In this document: positions 9,101 through 17,939 of the stretch, piece after piece
Layout: each line of letters begins with the position of its first letter
How positions within the stretch are numbered: the stretch's first letter is position 1
Assembly: GCA_963971285.1 (NCBI GenBank)
Contig: OZ020261.1
Location: 1,736,001 to 1,800,000, forward strand
Direction of reading: 5' to 3'
Origin: Astropecten irregularis
Lineage: Eukaryota; Echinodermata; Asteroidea; Paxillosida; Astropectinidae
DNA: 64,000 nt
Made by a program: the position numbers and the translations under genes
The notes under the pieces: model-generated
Database searches by the model: none
What the model was told of the DNA's origin: nothing
The model's input: only the letters and a program-made list of their open reading frames with translations

Positions 9101-11631
9101 TGTCTAAAATTAGCATTGGGAGTCTCACCAGCACTGAGAGGCTCAGTAGCAGTGTAAGACTCACTAGCAATGTGAGGATCACTGGCACTAAGAGGCTACC
9201 CAGCATTGAGAGGCTCACCAGTATTGAGAGCCTCATTTACATTAAAACACTTAAACAAATCGAGAGGCTCAAAAGCTTTTCAAGATAGTCTTACCTGGTA
9301 GTCATCAGAGTCAGTTGAGGTTGAATGACCGACCAAAACCTCCACGAATGCTGAGCTCTCATTACCCACATCAATGGAGTGTATCTGCGAGGCTTTCTCC
9401 AACTGTGTCAGATCACCAAGGAAAATACAACATGAGGTCCAATCATAACAGTTTCACAAGTAAACATATTGTCTAATGGCAAATTCCGTACTGCGAGAGG
9501 AAATGATAGGAACCAGTAAAATGTTATGTAACCACATACATGTAGCACTTTGGTTGGTGACCCAGGTTTTCAAAGCAAATTGTTTCTAAGGTCAACAGTT
9601 GCCGGCGCAACAAGATGACAAACTCAACAAAATTTCAAGTGAGTCAGGAAACATTACCCAAATGATGGCGTTACCAGAGATTAGTACACTCAGGGTAGCT
9701 GGTACCCAGCTTCTACAGTAAACTATGGGCGTTTACAACAGAGGCTTAGGCTCCAGCTCTGACATCCATATGATGAAAATATAGGTTGTGGTTTTTCATT
9801 GAAGCTGAAACTCTGTTTTCCTTTTCAAACCCGAGAATCTACTTCAGAACCGCAGCCAAAAGCCTCTATTTTGATACCAGTTATCATGGTTATTTGAGAT
9901 TGGATTCACGAAAAGCCGGAGCCTGAGACGGAGCCTGAGCCTCCGTTTCGCAAATGCCCTAACTCACCTAAATACGACTCTTCATCTAGTATTGGGTCTG
10001 GATACCAGCTAACCTGAGGTTGAGTGTACTAAACTGAGGTAACCCCCAAATAATAAAGACAAACTTGGCATGTAACATCAGACTTTTTTTTTAATTAAAC
10101 CTCATTTATGAAATCTTGTATGCAATAAATAAAAATCATAATTTCAATAATGCCTTCTCTGCTATTAATTAAAAAGGAATTGTGTTTAGCAGCTCTGCAA
10201 AATCATTCTCTGTTTTTGCTAGATGAGGCTCGCCATACCTGTAGAATGACTGATGAGTGTCGGTCAGCATTCTCAGCACATTTCCACTTACGATAGGACT
10301 CCGGCTTCAGCAAATTGTCTGCTTTGTGCAACTATATATTATAAAGAAAAAGCAAATATGTATTTAAAAACCAAAATACACAGATCATTTTGTAAGCTAG
10401 ATTGTGAAAGCCGGGAAGAATAAAGAAAGTAGGGCCTAGCCCTAGTTAGAAATACCGGTACAAAAAAAAGACAAATTCAAAATACTGTTGAATAGGGCTC
10501 CGCGCTCGAGCTAAAGAATACACCCTTTATATAATTACCCGTATGTTCTGACAAATTTCACAATGTTTACGTGTAAGTTAATTGGGCAACGTGCGACTTG
10601 TTTGTCCAAACATCTTAATGTGACGTCACAAGGTCAAGCGCAGAGCCCTATTATTGACAAGTGAATTGGTTTACATTTTTGTTGACTTTAACTTTATTAC
10701 TACTACTAAAATAAAATTTTGGTTATGGTGTACTGTCAGGTATGATACCTATAAAGGGAATAAAAACAACTTTTTGTAAAGAAACTTACTTAAATATATA
10801 TACGTTCGTGGTGGCCTCTTCAATATTATTAGCAAGGTTAGATTTGTGGAAAGAGGGCAGGGCTTTGATTTCTTAGGGAAATTATGGGGTAAAAACGGTA
10901 AAATGAAGACGAGACTTTTCTAGTTGCGATGATCGTAACCCTAGGTCTGACATGACATGGGGACTTAGGTCCCAGTCCCCATGTCAGACCTAGGGTTACG
11001 ATCATCGCAACTAAGACTTTTCACGAATGCACGGAACGGCCGAAGACGAGAATATGGTCTTATGTTGGTGTCTGCTCTCACTCATTGTGTGGACTTTTGA
11101 TACGTTTGGTTGTAGGTACCAGACTAAACTAGACTAGCCAGACCAGACAAAATGGCAGACGGGTCATTTTCAAGTTCACAAAAAGCACATAAGAAAATCA
11201 TATTTTTAATCTGAAATGTTGCACAAAATTCTTCTACTTTTTCTAGGCCTACGTTAGTAGTAGGTACTGGGGTTTTAACTTAACTTTAAGCACTAACTAG
11301 TTGAGGAAGGACTCGGCTTGGGTGAAAGCAAAAAAACATCATTTTGGAACAGCTGTCAGTAGCCTGAGTGTCATGTGAGTAAGGGCCTAGTTTCTAAGGT
11401 TGTTTTTATAGGGAATAAAAACAACCTAATAGCTTAGAAACTACTGTTCCAAAATGATGGTAGGTATAGGCCTAGTACACCAGGCGTTACCCGAAGTTTA
11501 AATTAAAGTGTAACAATGTTGTTAATTACATTATAGATTAATACCGTGACTGGTCAAGGGAAATTCAATGGATATCTTACCGAATCCTCGCTGCTACACG
11601 ACACGACATGTTGTAACTTGATAACCGGCAT
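175..11631 (-). CDS. XRCC1: XRCC1, single-strand-break repair scaffold, unit A (3' end off the left edge)
   Basis: Nuclear scaffold of base-excision and single-strand-break repair; in the family the N-terminal domain binds DNA polymerase beta, BRCT1 binds poly(ADP-ribose)/PARP1 and BRCT2 binds DNA ligase III. Thirteen GT-AG exons are visible: 11581-11631, 10239-10331, 9295-9402, 8510-8668, 8014-8094, 7172-7289, 6421-6521, 5000-5241, 4195-4366, 3546-3659, 1739-1979, 1054-1187, 175-405. The start is ATG with MPVIKLQHVVSCSSEDS, matching human MPEIRLRHVVSCSSQDS. Exons 1-6 (residues 1 to about 203) form the N-terminal domain (VTSSFMSP, NRVRMFSADKL, KWDRVKVVCSQP). Exons 9-10 encode BRCT1 (VLSGFQNP, GAKYRPDW, THLICAF, KGWILDSYKRR). 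Exon 13 opens BRCT2 (LPDFFSGKVFFLYGKF); about 85 residues lie outside the window. All intron phases agree except at exon 8, whose length is one base too long (see findings). Other copies are partial. Confidence 0.95.
827..951. repeat. palindromic MITE in XRCC1 intron 12
   Basis: The left end (CTGAATTCTCCAGACTAAAGA) and the right end (TCTTTAGTCTGGGAAATTCA) are imperfect inverted repeats around a short centre that also folds back (CATGATT...AATCATG). A related CCCAGACTAAAGACTCTGTTG stretch occurs near 29490, so this is a dispersed family. Class unknown. Confidence 0.6.
1234..1738. repeat. degenerate CACACCC-rich repeat filling XRCC1 intron 11
   Basis: GGTGTGGC/GGGTGTGG words recur roughly every 15-40 bases, separated by TTTTGG, giving an impure minisatellite. 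It directly abuts coding exon 11, whose KATPKTTTPKQSTPQ stretch is built from the same CCACACCCAAAA word. CACCC boxes are KLF/SP-type sites in general, but no regulatory role is shown here. Confidence 0.6.
2211..2385. repeat. MITE with AATAGCGCTC ends and a TGACGTCA core (intron 10)
   Basis: Terminal inverted repeat AATAGCGCTCTGCACT against AGTGCGGAGTGCTATT, with ATGACGTCAC just inside the left end. The same family is at 12516-12673 and 38686-38837. Confidence 0.7.
2617..3171. repeat. TTAA-flanked MITE in XRCC1 intron 10
   Basis: Bounded by TTAA at 2613-2616 and 3172-3175. Ends AGGGTCTCTGCA and TGCAGCCGCCCT are imperfect inverted repeats. TTAA duplication with short ends suggests a non-autonomous piggyBac- or Kolobok-type element; no transposase is present. 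Confidence 0.55.
3695..4190 (-). repeat. degenerate repeats resembling the 3' end of XRCC1 exon 9 and its splice donor
   Basis: Read on the minus strand, intron 9 contains several copies of GCCAAGTACC-N-CTGG-TGTA-CAAGATGTACAC-like sequence at about 60-bp spacing (near 4165, 4100, 3760 and 3710). The coding exon just upstream reads GCCAAGTACCGGCCAGACTGG (AKYRPDW) and then TGTACACATCTCATGTAAGTG. The copies are interrupted by a LINE-tail fragment (3858-4030). Confidence 0.55.
3858..4030 (-). mobile_element. 3' tail of a CR1/L2-like LINE or tail-sharing SINE with (ATT)n
   Basis: Read on the minus strand, GGCGCACTATAAATGTCC is followed by an ATT microsatellite (3858-3881 on plus), the usual 3' end of CR1/L2-type elements; compare the ATT tail of the LINE ending at 22466. 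Only the tail is present. Confidence 0.6.
4396..4920 (-). repeat. 109-bp tandem array carrying a tRNA-like A box (intron 8)
   Basis: About five head-to-tail units of 109 bp. On the minus strand each holds GGGCTGGATAGCTCAGATGG, TAGAGC and ACTGGTATGGCAGTTAA: a tRNA D-arm/A-box-like segment without a B box. The same unit recurs at 17495-17715, 23343-23575, 41876-42470 and 47963-48522. Confidence 0.75.
5385..5575 (-). mobile_element. tRNA-derived SINE fragment (intron 7)
   Basis: Minus-strand reading gives an A-box-like TTGGCGTAGCAGCTC and a good B box GGTTCAAATCC about 60 bases apart, followed by a body ending near 5385. An internal CCTGTGGACAGGGTT doubling is visible. Confidence 0.5.
5661..5804. 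repeat. MITE at the left boundary of the tandem repeat
   Basis: Ends CAGGAGTCAATTTCA and TGAAATCGATCCCAG are inverted repeats, with an inner CAATCGTAGG/CGATTGTAGG pair. Homology among the three units begins at this element: other copies are 31993-32138 and 61894-62039. Fragments lie near 16890-16935 and 40930-40980. Confidence 0.65.
5805..6130. other. XRCC1 intron 7, no recognised feature
   Basis: AT-rich intron sequence shared with units B and C. I see no gene, strong repeat or motif in it. Confidence 0.5.
6131..6395 (+). mobile_element. tRNA-derived SINE, interrupted by a MITE (unit A)
   Basis: The leader ATGGCTTCTGACTG, the A-box region GGGCTGGAGAGCTCA, the B box GGTTCGAATCC and a CTCCAGTCAATTTTTC end are those of a tRNA-derived SINE. 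The A box is split by the MITE at 6204-6326. Relatives: 8150-8402, 32445-32709, 34424-34680, 62375-62639. Confidence 0.65.
6204..6326. repeat. palindromic MITE nested in the SINE A box (unit A)
   Basis: Ends AATGGGAGACTTTTGGAG and CTCCAAAAGTCTCCCATT are perfect inverted repeats. Inner GAGTCAACAG and CTGTTGACTC also pair, so the whole element can form one long hairpin. It is present at the same site in units B (32518-32639) and C (62448-62570), so it predates the duplication. Confidence 0.8.
7370..7885. repeat. 56-bp minisatellite in XRCC1 intron 5 (unit A)
   Basis: About nine units of GGAGGGCCTGATGTTTC, then TAGCAGGATCTTTCTC, then AAAGGCTGCTTAGAGTT. Units vary at a few positions. Counterparts at 33593-34160 and from 63597 to the right edge. 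Confidence 0.85.
8150..8402. mobile_element. pair of tRNA-derived SINE heads in inverted orientation (unit A)
   Basis: On the minus strand 8150-8240 reads TATAGCTCAGTTGGTAGAGC plus B box AGTTCGAATCC. On the plus strand 8318-8402 reads GGATGGCTCAGTTGGTAGAG plus GGTTGGAATCT and CACTCCAGTC. The plus copy pairs acceptor-like GGCTGGA with TCCAGTC, but its anticodon loop is poor, so I call it SINE rather than a tRNA gene. Unit B counterpart: 34424-34680, where the B box is intact. Confidence 0.65.
9110..9285. repeat. 15-18-bp minisatellite beside XRCC1 exon 3 (unit A)
   Basis: Degenerate GCACTGAGAGGCTCACCA words repeat up to the exon 3 donor. More decayed copies reach back to about 8800. Unit B counterpart at 35380-35540 has fewer units. 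Confidence 0.55.
9727..9959. repeat. MITE with GGGC(A/G)TTT ends and GGCTCA hexamers (intron 2, unit A)
   Basis: Starts GGGCGTTTACAACAGAGGCT and ends GGCTC-rich CCGTTTCGCAAATGCCC: inverted ends that include a GGCTCA/GAGCCT hexanucleotide tract. Relatives: 27470-27747, 30318-30553, 35990-36224, 50608-50861, 60823-61065. Confidence 0.7.
10491..10652. repeat. MITE with AATAGGGCTC ends and TGACGTCAC (intron 1, unit A)
   Basis: AATAGGGCTCCGCGCTCGAG against AAGCGCAGAGCCCTATT, with TGACGTCAC near the right end. It resembles the AATAGCGCTC family but with different termini. Unit B counterpart 36753-36906. Confidence 0.65.
10921..11013. repeat. palindromic MITE with 9-bp target duplication (intron 1, unit A)
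   Basis: TAGTTGCGATGATCGTAACC to GGTTACGATCATCGCAACTA, nearly fully self-complementary. It is flanked on both sides by AGACTTTTC, a 9-bp direct repeat, which would fit a Mutator-like non-autonomous element. Unit B counterpart 37173-37265; a second insertion in unit B is at 37737-37808. Confidence 0.8.
11337..11459. repeat. hairpin-forming repeat in XRCC1 intron 1
   Basis: CATCATTTTGGAACAG at the left and CTGTTCCAAAATGATG at the right are perfect inverted repeats. Inside, GGTTGTTTTTATAGG faces AATAAAAACAACC. Unit B has a decayed version around 37605-37714. Confidence 0.65.
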
Positions 11632-12180
11632 GTCGAAATCACTACTGCCAGAATCTTCAATTTGCTAAACAACTGTTGCAACAACTTTACCACAATAACT
11701 CTTATTCTGGACGTGAAACAAGACAATTTTCATCAAACATTTCGCAGAAGAAATAAATTTCGATCAGACATGTTGAAAACCGCGGCACAGGTTTGACCTT
11801 TTGACCCGAAAGTGAGGAAAACTACGGGAGTCCAAAATGGACAAAGTGGACTTTGAAATTAATATTAAAGGGCAATTTTTGTCATTTTCCCCATAAAACA
11901 ATTAAACATAAATATGGTGGCCGAATGATTTACCCATGACATAACCGTGATAAAAACAATAGCAACCGTCATAAAAATCCTGTTTACCATGGTAAATGTT
12001 GCAAAACTTTTCAGATATTAAGGGCGCCCCTTTTTAAAGTGTGGTTCTCATTTCCGACCGACCCATATTTTGGGCTCCGACCAAAGAAAAAAAAACCTTT
12101 TATATAACACATCCGTTTTTGCCCCTATATTAACTTGGCTGACCATGATAAAATAGAAATATAACCATCATAAAAAGACC
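11632..12180. promoter_or_regulatory. upstream region of XRCC1 unit A, likely containing its promoter and 5' UTR
   Basis: These bases lie immediately upstream of the XRCC1 start codon and carry no coding potential. I see no clear TATA box, and the transcription start cannot be placed. A similar stretch lies upstream of the unit B start codon (37956-38440). Call rests on position only. Confidence 0.35.
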
Positions 12181-12184
12181 TATT

Positions 12185-12510
12185 AACCACAGTTTACTGT
12201 GGTAAAACTGAGGTTAACCCATAAAACTGTGGTGAAACTGATGTTCAACCCATGTTGTAAAAGTGATGTTCAACCCATCCATGGTAAAACTGATGTTCAA
12301 CCCGTAAAACTTTGGTAGAACTGATGCCAACCCATAAAACTGTGGTAATTAAAGTGATGTTTAACCCATAAGACTGTGGTAATACTGCATGTTCAACCCA
12401 TAAAACCTCGGTAAAACTGAGGTTCAACCCACAAAACATGGTAAAGCTGAGGTTCAACCAATACAACTGTGGTAAAACTGATGTCAACCCATAAAACCGT
12501 GGTAGTACAC
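12185..12510. repeat. degenerate minisatellite in the XRCC1-HPS6 intergenic stretch (unit A)
   Basis: Words like AACCCATAAAACTGTGGTAA and AACTGATGTTCAACCC recur about every 30-37 bases. Unit B has a shorter array at 38440-38680. Confidence 0.65.
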
Positions 12511-12515
12511 AATAG

Positions 12516-12673
12516 AATAGCGCTCCGCACTAAATGACGTCACAAAATCCCCGGATATCAGACAAACAATTGTCTCACACAGGTAGTGTACACGCACACG
12601 CACACACATTTGCATGGTTGCAATGTTTGTCTGAGATCCGGTGCTATTTTTAGCGCAAGTGCAGAGCGCTATT
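12516..12673. repeat. MITE with AATAGCGCTC ends and TGACGTCAC (unit A)
   Basis: AATAGCGCTCCGCACT against AGTGCAGAGCGCTATT. Same family as 2211-2385, same site as 38686-38837. Confidence 0.75.
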
Positions 12674-13086
12674 CAACAGTATAGATTGCCCTACTTTTGG
12701 TTGATCAAAGAAAGTATAATTACCATAATTGCAAATTATGATAACCAATATAAAGAAAACCAAAAAGTCTAGGACTCAATAAAAGCACACATCACATGGT
12801 CTTTTTCAATTCAATATTTTACTTCTTTTTATTTTATTGTACATTTATATAATACAAATACAGAGAACAAAATACACATTCCCAGATACAGTGTGCATTT
12901 TAAGACTTTTTCGGACCAATTTTCTGTCTTTTTTCAACCACTTGAGATTAAATTGACTCATCACGACTGAATTTGTGAGCGAGTAAAAATAAATAATGGA
13001 AATTTGTTCACAATTATCATTAAATCCTTACAATATGTAATGTACAGCAATGATTCAGTCATAATTTCTTAACAGAAATAAAATGT
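12674..13086 (-). other. AT-rich stretch shared by the units; possible HPS6 polyadenylation region
   Basis: Minus-strand AATAAA hexamers lie at 12828-12838 within a conserved AT-rich stretch about 2 kb past the HPS6 stop codon. They could serve as a poly(A) signal, but nothing else supports this. No other feature seen. Confidence 0.3.
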
Positions 13087-14120
13087 TAACTAGACATTGT
13101 GGTTGTGGGAACAACCACTAGGTGTTCTCATTTCGTACTGGAACTGTTATGAGAATGTCTGTTGGAACGCATGTATGGCATATTGAAATACACTTAAACT
13201 GTGTGACTGAGCAAATACTGATCATGCTGAGTGCAGTGTATTGATTCCTATTATATGTACACTGACTGATAGCGTATAGAAAATGGTGTCACCTTTAAAT
13301 AATGTAAAATTGCCCGGACGATAACTTCCGGTTAGTTTATCACAAACAACTGAAAATTTGCAACCATCATCGAATGCGTACGATGTAAACAATATGCAAT
13401 TTGCACTGATGTACGTTATGTAATTACCGAATAAACAGTATTTGAATAATTACATCATGTTTCCTTTAAAGACACATAACTTCTGGTTGAATGACGTCAT
13501 AGATTTCAAACTTCACACACCTGTCAAGGTGCATAAGTGCTTTACACTCACTAAATTTGGCGGAAATTCGTTATTCACTTTTGGATTACGTAATCACTGT
13601 ATATCTTTAATCCACCATAGAGGGCGCTATACAGCATGTATGACGTCATCATTTATATTTTCTGAAAGACCAAGACCTACTTTATCTTTTACCTAACGAG
13701 GTTTTATGTGCCCAAATCCTTCCGTTTTCGAGTTATTTTGAGTCAAACTTCAACTTCCGGTAACACCGGAAGTGAAGGTCACTTGTACACAACACTAAAT
13801 ATATTAATTGTTGAAATTCACGTGTTGAGTAACATATGTCAAAATCGAAATCGTAGGTCATGTGGTTCTCAAGTTACAGAGCACCAAAGTTTTTCCTTAA
13901 AACGCATGTAATTTGATACCCGATGACGTCATCATGACGTCATTCTTCTAGGCACAACTTGCCATCACGACCGAAGTTCCCACCAAGTTTCAAGTCAATA
14001 TCTTGTAACTATCATCAAGAAGTCTTGCGGACAAGTTTGGGAAGAAGGAAAAGAAAAAAAAAGAAAAAAAAAAACTTGAACAATAACAATAGGAATTCGG
14101 CTTGAACCCGAACACCTAAA
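13087..14120. mobile_element. 1.03-kb insertion present only in unit A, unclassified
   Basis: Unit B reads directly across this point (39247-39260, AATAAAATGT to AAATAAATAAG). The insert has CTAGGTGTTC near its left end and GAACACCTAA at its right end as short inverted words, an inner CTTCCGG...CCGGAAG pair, several TGACGTCA words and a purine-rich A/G run at 14040-14080. Short ORFs inside show no recognisable protein. A non-autonomous transposon is the likeliest reading. Confidence 0.5.
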
Positions 14121-14332
14121 TAAATAAGTACATCTGGCATTACATATACACTGAACAATTATGTAACAATATCAACATAATACAATATCAACATTACCTT
14201 TAGTCTAGTAAAGCTTTTTGCTTTTATTTCAGTGTTTTAGACTTTTTCTGTAATTGAACTAATTAAGTTTTGTGATATTTGAGTTTTTTATATTTATCAT
14301 GAAAATTGGTATATGTTGATTGGTTTACGGAA

Positions 14333-14775
14333 ACACCATGTAAGAAATATTCGTACTTTCGCACTTCTATTTCGTATGCACTTCTCGTAAGGTCTCAAGG
14401 TTTCGACTAGCCTGCTCTAGTCATCATCAGGAGACCTTATAATTCGCACTTATATTTCATTCACAATTCTCGTAAGGTCTCAACGTTTCGACTAGCCAGC
14501 TCCAATCATCATCAGGAGACCTTATAATTTGCACTTATATTTCATTCACAATTCTCGTAAGGTCTCATTGTTTCGACTAGCCAGCTCCAATCATCATCAG
14601 GAGAACTTTCGCGCTTCTATTTCGTTGCGTCGCACTTCTCGTAAAGTCTCAACGTTTCGATTAGCCTGCTCTAGTCATCAGGTCTCCTGATGATGACTAG
14701 AGCAGGCTAGTCGAAACGTTGAGACCTTGTGAACGAAACAGAAGTGCGAAAGTACGAACGATTCTTACATGGTGT
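14333..14775. mobile_element. terminal-inverted-repeat element with internal tandem units (unit A)
   Basis: Ends ACACCATGTAAGAA and TTCTTACATGGTGT, with CGTACTTTCGCACTTCT facing AGAAGTGCGAAAGTACG. The interior is a tandem array of about 90-bp units (GTCTCAACGTTTCGACTAGC, then CATCATCAGGAGACC). The unit B copy (39464-39822) has fewer internal units. Non-coding DNA transposon derivative. Confidence 0.75.
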
Positions 14776-15204
14776 AAAATGACCAAGAAAACCTATAGGC
14801 CTATTATTATGACTTTGAGATTTACTGTTGTGTCGTGGGGATTAATTACCCAAAAAATTTAATTACTTTTTGTATATGAGCAATGGATGTGAGCAGCATT
14901 TCATGAATATTCATATTGATTGACCTTTGACCTTCTCCCGACCAAGCATTTTCGTGAGTTGCTCCCTGACCATGCCGATCTGAAGGTCGTCCTGGGGTCG
15001 GCACATGACCTGCTGGCACAGGTGGATTCTGGGATTGCTGGGCTGGTGGTGGGTGGACAATAGTTTCAGGAATTCCACGGGGCTAGGGAAATATGAGCAG
15101 AAATGAGAAATGGGTTTCCATGACAAACAACTAGATATGGAATCCAGATTGGTACATACAGTCACAACAGTTAAAAGTCATATTAATGCACCCTTATCCT
15201 CAAC

Positions 15205-15575
15205 ACAAATATAATAATGATGGTGGATACTTATAAAGCGCACATTCTGCCTTTCGACGCTCAAGGCACGTATATCCATGGTCATTGGGCTACATTTTAC
15301 ATTCCTGAAACCATCTCTACTCCCTGATGGGGAGTATACAGCCCCGGCTGCTGAAAAGCAAACATTGGCTAATCAAGCACACAGCCATCATCTCTACCCT
15401 CACAGGTACCCATACTCCAGGGTGAAGAGGAGCAATATGAGACAATTAAAGTGTCTTGCCCAAAGACACAAGCACCACTAGCCCATGACTGGATTCGAAC
15501 CCACAATCTGTAGATTGACCAAGAGACATTGAATACGACACGCCAGACCACTAGGCCATAGCACTCCACAAGACA
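15205..15575 (-). mobile_element. tRNA-derived SINE (unit A)
   Basis: On the minus strand: A-box-like ATGGCCTAGTGGTCTGG, B box GGTTCGAATCC, a body with CACCCTGGAGTATGGG, and a tail CTTATAAGTATCCACCATCA near 15215 followed by ATTATT. Unit B keeps only the head (40365-40472). Body fragments of the same family lie at 17040-17235 and 41440-41640. Confidence 0.65.
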
Positions 15576-15654
15576 AGAGCTGCTTGCCACACATTACCAC
15601 ATATAACCACAGTCTCCATAGCGGAACTTGATCATAAACCAAGCGTAACAACAA

Positions 15655-15915
15655 ACACAACTCTGTTACTGTCCCAAATCAAATACCTCAAGATATTCTT
15701 CAAGTTTCTTCCCACACACTGCCTCACTCTGGAATTCCCTACGATACCCTCATCCTGTTTTCCTACAGGATATAATCTCTCTCAATTCAAACGTAATGTT
15801 AATAGTTTTCTTGCAAACAGATCTTCCTAATTGATGTTTTTCTCTCTCCTTTCCTTTAGCCCTCACCTTTGAGTGGCCCTCTAGGGCCTTGTGTTGGGCA
15901 ATATTTCAATCAAAA
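15655..15915 (+). mobile_element. possible 3' fragment of a LINE open reading frame
   Basis: Reading-frame fragments such as LWNSLRY followed by a YNLSQFKRNVNSFL-like sequence resemble the C-terminal end of LINE polymerases. Very short and decayed; absent from unit B. Low confidence. Confidence 0.35.
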
Positions 15916-16059
15916 TTTAATAAAAATAGAGTTTTATTCAGATACAAACCTGATTTTCTTTGGAAGAGATTCCCACAGTCCATCATAGTACTCTGGAAGA
16001 ATATCTCTCCCCTGCAAAAAGCATAAGAGATACAATAATAAATAACAGTTTTTGTGAGA

Positions 16060-16480
16060 AAAAAATAGCCTTACCAAGGGTTATTCAAAATCAACCAGAA
16101 TTATGATACTGAAGTATCATACTTTGGTAGGCAACCGAAACAGATTTACGTATGACTTACAGGGTATAAAGATGGTAATGGTAGAAACATATCACTAAAA
16201 TGTTTCCGTCTGAAATGCTGTATCTATCAAGAAATTAGTAAAACAAAATACCAATTGATTACCAAAAACAGTTTTGGTGTTCGAGATCAAAACCTCACAA
16301 TTACAACTACATGTACCTCACAATTTTGCACAATTGCAACAGTTTTTCGCCGTTTTCTACTGTTTCCAATTATCAAGTGAGCTGAAAATGTCACAGGTTT
16401 TTTTTATCCTGTGACAAATAAAATCATGAAAGACAGCAGCTGTTCTATCAATTTGACAAAAGTATGATACTACCTTCAAA
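16060..16480. repeat. decayed dispersed repeat in HPS6 intron (AGGTAC family)
   Basis: Shares the series ATGGTAATGGTAGAAACA, TGAAATGCTGTAT and CAAAAGTATGATACTACCTT with 23700-24067 and, in inverse orientation, 29555-29900. It is a copy of the same element, largely missing in unit B. Confidence 0.5.
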
Positions 16481-17039
16481 TGTTTGCTAAATACGTGGTA
16501 AAATCCATGTGTCTTGCACTGTATTGCAATGTCAAAAGCCCACAGATGATGTCTATTTGACCGGTGACTGATAATGAGGACAGTACAAGCAAAGACAAAT
16601 AACACACACACAGACTGAAGAGATTAATAAGCGCAACCTCTACTACCTACTTGTAATAGGGATGTCAGCAAGATATGAAAGAGCTCCGAGTGAGTCTGTG
16701 AGTTGTCTGATCTCTTCCGAACAAGGCTGATAGCATCTGTCCATAACTTGTGTCTTAGTAGGGTCTTCAAAGCATTTACAGCACCGTGGGACATGGAACT
16801 GCAAAAAGAAGGAAAACAGCGGAATTTCCTTTAGATTTTTTTTAAAAATTTCATCAACGTACTATTATGGAGTATTCGTTTCTATAGCCAGGGGTCATTT
16901 TTACCAAGCCCTACAATCGATCGTAACTCAACTTGAGTTAGGAAGGATAAAAAATAATAATACGTAATAAAAATGTAGGCATTTACATAGTGTTCTTACA
17001 CAAGAGATATATCGCAATGCTTTATACTACATTATAAAC

Positions 17040-17235
17040 CATAGTCATCAGGTCCCATTTACATTCCTGAAACAATCTCAACTCCCTGGGGAGTATACAA
17101 CCCGAAGCTGCCTGCAAAGCGCGCAGGGCTAATCAAGCTCACAAAGCCATAACTACCCTCACAGGTACCCATTTACACCTGGGTGAAGAGAAGCAATATG
17201 TGACAAAGCATCTTGCCCAAGGAACATCATGTGTA
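17040..17235. repeat. SINE body fragment (unit A)
   Basis: CCTGGGGAGTATACA, ACAGGTACCCATTTACACC and CATCTTGCCCAAGG correspond to the body of the SINE at 15205-15575, without the tRNA-like head. Unit B: 41440-41640. Confidence 0.5.
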
Positions 17236-17494
17236 TTAAGGAATGAAAGTTTGATTGGAAAAATATAATTTGGTTATTACCTGAGCTGCATAAACTCCGC
17301 TGTGGCTAGCACTGCAGCATCCCTATCTTTGGAATGGTCTGGTCCTGGCAAGCAGCCAATAGCTGTATCATAAAGTTGTACCTATGTAAATAATTGGGTG
17401 AAACCACTATTAGCCATGTTAGCAGGGAATGTTTTGGTGTATATTGTATTATCTAATTTGTATAAAAATGTATGATATGGCAGTTTTGGATTAT

Positions 17495-17715
17495 GTGGCT
17501 TCTGACTGGCACCCTGAGCAAAGATAGTTGACTATAGGGAGGCCCCATCATAGGGCTGGATAGCTCAGATGGTAGAGCACTGGTATGGCAGTTAAATTAT
17601 ATGGCTTCTGACTGGCACCCTGAGCAAAGATAGTTGACTATAGGGAGGCCCCATCATAGGGCTGGATAGCTCAGATGGTAGAGCACTGGTATGGCAGTTA
17701 ATGGGTTATATGGCT
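17495..17715 (+). repeat. 109-bp tRNA-head array, two units (unit A)
   Basis: Two units of TTCTGACTGGCACCCTGAGC plus GGGCTGGATAGCTCAGATGG, as at 4396-4920. The unit B equivalent is expanded to about six units (41876-42470). Confidence 0.75.
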
Positions 17716-17734
17716 TCGGACTGTTGACTCTACT

Positions 17735-17905
17735 TTCGTTTTGCAAGAATTATCTTCCCTTATTTCCTTGTTTCTCTTTTAAACCCTGCATTGTTTAATC
17801 TGCAAAGTTTCTGATTTGAATAACAGCTCTTATCTCATAAAGGCAAAAGATTCGCACAATAAATAGTGCCTAGACAAACATACATGTAATACCAGTATGA
17901 GGGCC
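17735..17905. repeat. left copy of a 165-bp direct repeat bounding the GPCR block (unit A)
   Basis: CTTTCGTTTTGCAAGAATTA through CATACATGTAATACCAGTAT matches 23175-23346 almost base for base. The two copies bracket the GPCR, minisatellites and LINE. In unit B the pair is 42475-42640 and 47800-47968. Confidence 0.8.
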
Positions 17906-17939
17906 AAATTATTCAGTTGAGGGTCTATTAATCCATTGA

